From Casp-actino8 sp039800005 (GTDB taxonomy: Bacteria > Actinomycetota > Acidimicrobiia > Acidimicrobiales > Ilumatobacteraceae), in assembly GCA_039800005.1 (NCBI GenBank), contig JBDLRN010000087.1:1-9769 (forward strand): a stretch of DNA of 9,769 nt, written 5' to 3'. The position numbers and the translations under genes were made by a program. Position 1 is the stretch's first letter. Every line of letters begins with the position of its first letter. Below are positions 7,800 through 9,769 of this stretch, one piece after another. Under the pieces are notes generated by a model. That model ran no database searches. It had not been told where the DNA came from and saw nothing but the letters and a program-made list of their open reading frames with translations.

Positions 7800-8948
7800 T
7801 CAGGGCGAACTATAGAACGGGCCGGTCGTCGCGCCCCCAGCCACTCGGGACCCCGGTGCCAGATGAGCGAACGGACCGACATGGCAGTCGTCGCCGACCT
7901 CGGCGTCGCGCGCCACGGTGTTCTCGACCACCGTCCGTTCGCCCACGACCGTGTCGACCAGGCGGGTGTGCGGGCCGATCTCGCTCTCGGCACCGATCGA
8001 GGTGCGGCCCTGCAGCATGGTTCCGGGGAACAGGGTGACGTCGCGGCCGATCGACACACCGGTGTCGATGAAGGTCTGCCGGGGATCGAGCATCGTGACG
8101 CCGTTCAGCAACCAGTGCCGATTGATGCGAGACCGGAGTTCGCGCTCGGCGAGGGCCAGTTGCCAACGATCGTTGACCCCGAGGGTCTCGGCCGGATCGG
8201 CGGTGACCGCGCCCACCTGATGTCCCATGCCGGCCAAGGACGCGATCACGTCGGTGAGGTAGTACTCGGACTGCGAGTTGTTCGGCGACAAGTGGCGCAA
8301 CGCCGGACCGAGCAGGTCGCGTCGGAAGGCGAAGATGCCGGTGTTGATCTCGGTGATGGCTCGTTCGTCGGTGGTGGCGTCGCGCTGTTCGACGATGCGC
8401 AGGACCCGCTTCGACTTGGAGTCGCGCACGATGCGTCCGTAGCCGGTGGCGCCACCCGGACTGTCGGCGAGATCGGCCACCAGAACCGTCGCGCCGAACC
8501 CCTTGGTCTCGTGGTGGGAGACCAATTCGTCGATGGTCTCGGGTCGCAGCAACGGGGTGTCGCCGGTGAGGACGAGCACGGTGGACGTGTCGTCGATGTT
8601 CGGGCTCGAGATGTTCGGGCTCGAGACGTTCGGGCTCGAGATGTTCGGGCTCTCGTCGAGGGCGTCGAGACCGACCAAGGCCGCGTCGCCGGTACCGCGC
8701 TGGACGGCCTGCTCGGCGAACAGCATGTGCGCCCAGTCGGGAGCGTCGTCGAGGACCCGCCGGGTCACTCGCTCGGCACCGTGGCCCACCACCATCGCGA
8801 TCTGATCGGGACGGACCGCCGACAGCGAATGCACGACGTGCATCACGAGCGGACGGCCACAGATCAGATGGAGCGGTTTGGGGCGGGCCGAGCGCATCCG
8901 AGTTCCCTCGCCGGCCGCGAGGATGATGGCGTACACGGGCACGACCAC
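7800..8948 (-). CDS. glmU: GlmU-type UDP-GlcNAc pyrophosphorylase with truncated acetyltransferase domain
   Basis: Normal GlmU acetylates glucosamine-1-phosphate in its C-terminal domain and joins the product to UTP in its N-terminal domain, giving UDP-GlcNAc for peptidoglycan. The uridyltransferase half is complete: LAAGEGTRMRSARPKPLH at 10-27, GTGDA at 85-89, the metal-binding aspartate D130 in LTGDTPLL, GYGR at 169-172, NTGIF at 202-206, EYYLTD at 228-233 and GVNDR at 257-261 (N259 the likely second metal ligand). Left-handed beta-helix hexapeptides start near 292 but stop at 382; full-length family members have about 450-495 residues. The arginine expected near 364 (E. coli R333) is alanine, and the downstream catalytic residues are missing. 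Residues 100-118 are four SPNIS-type repeats. GTG 8948, 8942 and 8936 are possible starts, none with a clear Shine-Dalgarno site. I infer that uridyltransferase activity is kept and acetyltransferase activity lost. Confidence 0.9.
   Translation of the reverse strand: MVVPVYAIILAAGEGTRMRSARPKPLHLICGRPLVMHVVHSLSAVRPDQIAMVVGHGAERVTRRVLDDAPDWAHMLFAEQAVQRGTGDAALVGLDALDESPNISSPNVSSPNISSPNIDDTSTVLVLTGDTPLLRPETIDELVSHHETKGFGATVLVADLADSPGGATGYGRIVRDSKSKRVLRIVEQRDATTDERAITEINTGIFAFRRDLLGPALRHLSPNNSQSEYYLTDVIASLAGMGHQVGAVTADPAETLGVNDRWQLALAERELRSRINRHWLLNGVTMLDPRQTFIDTGVSIGRDVTLFPGTMLQGRTSIGAESEIGPHTRLVDTVVGERTVVENTVARDAEVGDDCHVGPFAHLAPGSRVAGGATTGPFYSSP
8595..8651 (-). repeat. 15-bp in-frame tandem repeat in glmU encoding SPNIS units
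   Basis: Four copies of a 15-base unit (minus-strand sense TCGAGCCCGAACATC, with one base change in one copy and the outermost partial) encode SPNIS, SPNVS, SPNIS and SPNI at GlmU residues 100-118. The repeat lies just before the strand that carries the metal-binding aspartate D130, at a position expected to be a surface loop. A unit length divisible by 3 means copy-number changes would keep the reading frame. Confidence 0.95.
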
Positions 8949-8974
8949 AGGAATAGCACGGGGAACATCCTTGG

Positions 8975-8992
8975 CCGAGGCAGATCGCTCGG
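8975..8992 (-). other. CCGAG/CTCGG hairpin in the glmU leader
   Basis: A perfect 5-bp stem (8975-8979 with 8988-8992) encloses an 8-base loop, about 26 bases upstream of the first glmU start candidate. It is short and may be chance in GC-rich DNA. Together with the hairpin at 9000-9020 it gives the tRNA-glmU spacer two tandem stem-loops. Confidence 0.3.
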
Positions 8993-8999
8993 ATGCTCG

Positions 9000-9020
9000 A
9001 CTCCCAGCCGCTCGGGGAGT
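9000..9020 (-). terminator. ACTCCC/GGGAGT hairpin just after tRNA-Gln
   Basis: A perfect 6-bp stem (9000-9005 with 9015-9020) with a 9-base loop lies 13 bases past the tRNA 3' end. No U-run follows, so full termination is doubtful. It may mark the processing or partial termination point between tRNA-Gln and glmU. Confidence 0.35.
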
Positions 9021-9033
9021 TGCCGATGCAGTG

Positions 9034-9105
9034 CTCCGGGGAGAGGGATCGAACCCCTATTCGCGGAATCAAAATCCGCTGTCCTACCGATTGAACGACC
9101 CCGGA
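9034..9105 (-). tRNA. tRNA-Gln, anticodon TTG
   Basis: The minus strand folds into a complete 72-base cloverleaf. The acceptor stem is TCCGGGG with CCCCGGA and the discriminator base is G. The D stem GTTC/GGAC encloses the loop AATCGGTA. The anticodon stem GCGGA/TCCGC holds loop TTTTGAT with anticodon TTG, reading CAA and, by wobble, CAG. The variable loop is GAAT. The T stem AGGGG/CCTCT contains one G-U pair and encloses TTCGATC. The 3' CCA is not encoded; the bases after the discriminator are CAC. The tRNA lies 85 bases upstream of glmU on the same strand and may share its transcript. Confidence 0.97.
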
Positions 9106-9116
9106 CAGTGCGTCGA

Positions 9117-9122
9117 ATCGTA
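9117..9122 (-). promoter_or_regulatory. Candidate -10 box for tRNA-Gln (and possibly glmU)
   Basis: TACGAT on the minus strand ends 11 bases before the mature tRNA 5' end, a normal distance for a tRNA promoter with a short leader. At a 17-base spacing the -35 region reads GGCGAC, a poor match to TTGACA. This is the best candidate between tRNA-Gln and bS22, but it is unconfirmed. Confidence 0.4.
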
Positions 9123-9163
9123 CCGCCTGACCTGGTCGGGTCGCCCGGTCACGTTCGGCTGAC

Positions 9164-9190
9164 GGGGTGAGGGGCCAGGTGGGACGGGGG
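9164..9190 (+). other. G-run cluster, possible G-quadruplex, upstream of bS22
   Basis: Four runs of at least three G (9164-9167, 9171-9174, 9181-9183 and 9186-9190) are separated by 3, 6 and 2 bases, fitting the G3+N1-7 quadruplex pattern. Three more G-runs follow at 9201-9204, 9210-9214 and 9233-9236. The cluster lies between the divergent tRNA-Gln and bS22 promoters. Quadruplex formation in the cell is inference. Confidence 0.5.
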
Positions 9191-9198
9191 TTCCCGTG

Positions 9199-9228
9199 TT
9201 GGGGTTGTCGGGGGTCAATGGCTAGCGT
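9199..9228 (+). promoter_or_regulatory. Candidate bS22 promoter (TTGGGG – 18 – TAGCGT)
   Basis: TTGGGG at 9199-9204 and TAGCGT at 9223-9228 are spaced by 18 bases and would give a leader of about 20-25 bases before the bS22 start. Both hexamers are imperfect matches to the major sigma-factor consensus, so this is a weak proposal. Confidence 0.3.
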
Positions 9229-9246
9229 CTCAGGGGTTATCCCGTC

Positions 9247-9252
9247 GAGAGG
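9247..9252 (+). promoter_or_regulatory. Shine-Dalgarno GAGAGG of bS22
   Basis: GAGAGG ends 5 bases before ATG 9258. It supports the very short frame as a real, translated gene. Confidence 0.75.
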
Positions 9253-9257
9253 CCACC

Positions 9258-9350
9258 ATGGGTTCGTTGATCAAGAAGCGTCGCAAGCGGATGCGCAAGA
9301 AGAAGCACAAGAAAATGCTGCGCCGCACGCGTCACCAGCGACGCAAGTAA
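9258..9350 (+). CDS. Small-subunit ribosomal protein bS22 (AURKAIP1/COX24 domain protein)
   Basis: This 30-residue, extremely basic protein starts MGSLIKKRRKRMRKKKHKK and ends QRRK. It closely resembles the mycobacterial bS22 protein, which cryo-EM places in the 30S subunit near the decoding centre, and the AURKAIP1/COX24 domain of mitochondrial proteins. About two thirds of its residues are Lys, Arg or His, as expected for a peptide buried in rRNA. Start ATG 9258 has a good Shine-Dalgarno site 5 bases upstream. The protein is slightly shorter than the mycobacterial one (about 33 residues as I remember it). It is the only plus-strand gene here. Its TAA stop directly abuts the ispE stop from the other strand, leaving no room for a terminator. 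The family assignment is confident; the ribosomal role is inferred from homologues. Confidence 0.92.
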   Translation: MGSLIKKRRKRMRKKKHKKMLRRTRHQRRK

Positions 9351-9769
9351 TCACTGGTAGCGGGTCACCTCGACGGTTGCCTCGGGCAATCGCTCGGCAA
9401 GGTACCCGTGATCGCCGATCACGAACCAGGTCGCGCCACTGCCGGCCAGGGTCGGTGGGGTCCCCGCCATCTCGGTAATCCTCGTTTTCCACGTATCGAG
9501 TCGAGGTTCGACTCGAACCGCTGCGATTTCCAAGTCGTTGACGACGTGGTGCTCGTGGCGTGCGAGCCCGCGATTCTCGAGCTCGTCGAACGCGCGGTAG
9601 ACCGCCGGCGTGCTCACCGAGAACGGCGGGACGATCAAGGTCACCATCCCCGGATCGGGCGTCACCGGTTCGACGATCTCGCCGATACCCCGCACGCGCG
9701 CTCGACCCAGTCCGGCGAGACAGAACGCCACGTCGGCACCGATGTCGGCGGCCACCTCGAGATCGGTGA
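9351..9769 (-). CDS. ispE: 4-diphosphocytidyl-2-C-methyl-D-erythritol kinase, C-terminal part (N-terminus off window)
   Basis: IspE is a GHMP-family kinase that phosphorylates the 2-hydroxyl of CDP-methylerythritol in the MEP pathway to isopentenyl diphosphate. The visible 138 residues cover the C-terminal half. AADIGADVAFCLAG contains the aspartate corresponding to the catalytic base (E. coli D141); the proline usual after GADV is alanine here. VPPFSVSTPAVYRAFDEL, the NDLE motif and the GHMP motif 3 AGSGATWFV follow, and the protein ends in VTRYQ with a TGA stop. The N-terminus, with the lysine and the ATP-binding GLGGGSS loop, lies beyond the right edge. The position upstream of glmU, prs, rplY and pth agrees with the actinobacterial gene order. 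The stop is directly adjacent to the convergent bS22 stop. Confidence 0.93.
   Translation of the reverse strand, partial: TDLEVAADIGADVAFCLAGLGRARVRGIGEIVEPVTPDPGMVTLIVPPFSVSTPAVYRAFDELENRGLARHEHHVVNDLEIAAVRVEPRLDTWKTRITEMAGTPPTLAGSGATWFVIGDHGYLAERLPEATVEVTRYQ

Noticed and set aside
7800..7830. Frameshift explaining the short GlmU.
   Set aside because: The other two frames downstream show no hexapeptide-repeat continuation before prs starts, so deletion or true truncation fits better.
7754..8059. Extended N-terminus of Prs beginning at 8059.
   Set aside because: The extra 102 residues are a shadow of the glmU 3' end; the 326-residue form fits the family.
8595..8651. CRISPR-like repeat.
   Set aside because: The units are 15 bases, directly adjacent without spacers, and in frame inside glmU.
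9034..9105. tRNA-Gln as an integration (att) site for a mobile element.
   Set aside because: I see no integrase, no duplicated tRNA 3' end and only conserved core genes on both sides.
7734..9170. Long plus-strand open frame of 478 codons opposite glmU, the prs start and tRNA-Gln.
   Set aside because: It crosses a tRNA gene and a spacer, and is antisense to recognised proteins; no recognisable domain is seen.

Overview
The window is about 9.8 kb of high-GC, densely packed chromosomal DNA that looks like core genome of an actinobacterium. The gene order ispE – glmU – prs – rplY – pth – mfd – mazG matches, as far as I remember it, the block found in Mycobacterium and other Actinomycetota. The 30-residue bS22 protein (AURKAIP1/COX24 family) and the long CTC/TL5-type ribosomal protein L25 agree with this. 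The TetR and Lpq lipoprotein genes that mycobacteria carry in the block are absent, and a parvulin-like lipoprotein sits between mfd and mazG. I infer a non-mycobacterial lineage, possibly Acidimicrobiia, but the sequence alone does not prove it.

Layout, following the minus strand from the right edge. ispE is cut at the window edge (9351-9769). bS22 is the only plus-strand gene (9258-9350), and its stop codon directly abuts the ispE stop. A divergent promoter region follows (about 9106-9257), then tRNA-Gln(TTG) (9034-9105), glmU (7800-8948), prs (6773-7753), rplY (6041-6649), pth (5407-6024), mfd (1898-5410), the parvulin-like lipoprotein (962-1885) and a MazG protein with an N-terminal tetrapyrrole-methylase-like domain, cut at the left edge (1-936). 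No gene-free stretch exceeds about 150 bases. From pth to mazG the genes are 25 bases apart or less, and pth and mfd overlap by 4, so they probably form one transcription unit.

The genes are housekeeping functions: isoprenoid precursor synthesis (IspE), cell-wall precursor synthesis (GlmU), PRPP supply (Prs), translation (L25, peptidyl-tRNA hydrolase, bS22, tRNA-Gln), transcription-coupled repair (Mfd), NTP-pool cleaning (MazG) and extracytoplasmic folding (parvulin-like protein).

I see no mobile element, CRISPR array, defence system or biosynthetic cluster, and no obvious undescribed system. The points worth a second look are departures from family norms. GlmU ends about 75-110 residues early and lacks the acetyltransferase active site. 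It also carries an in-frame 15-bp tandem repeat encoding SPNIS units. The parvulin-like protein lacks both conserved parvulin histidines. An interleaved CCAGG/CCTGG repeat covers the prs stop codon, and there is a G-run cluster upstream of bS22.
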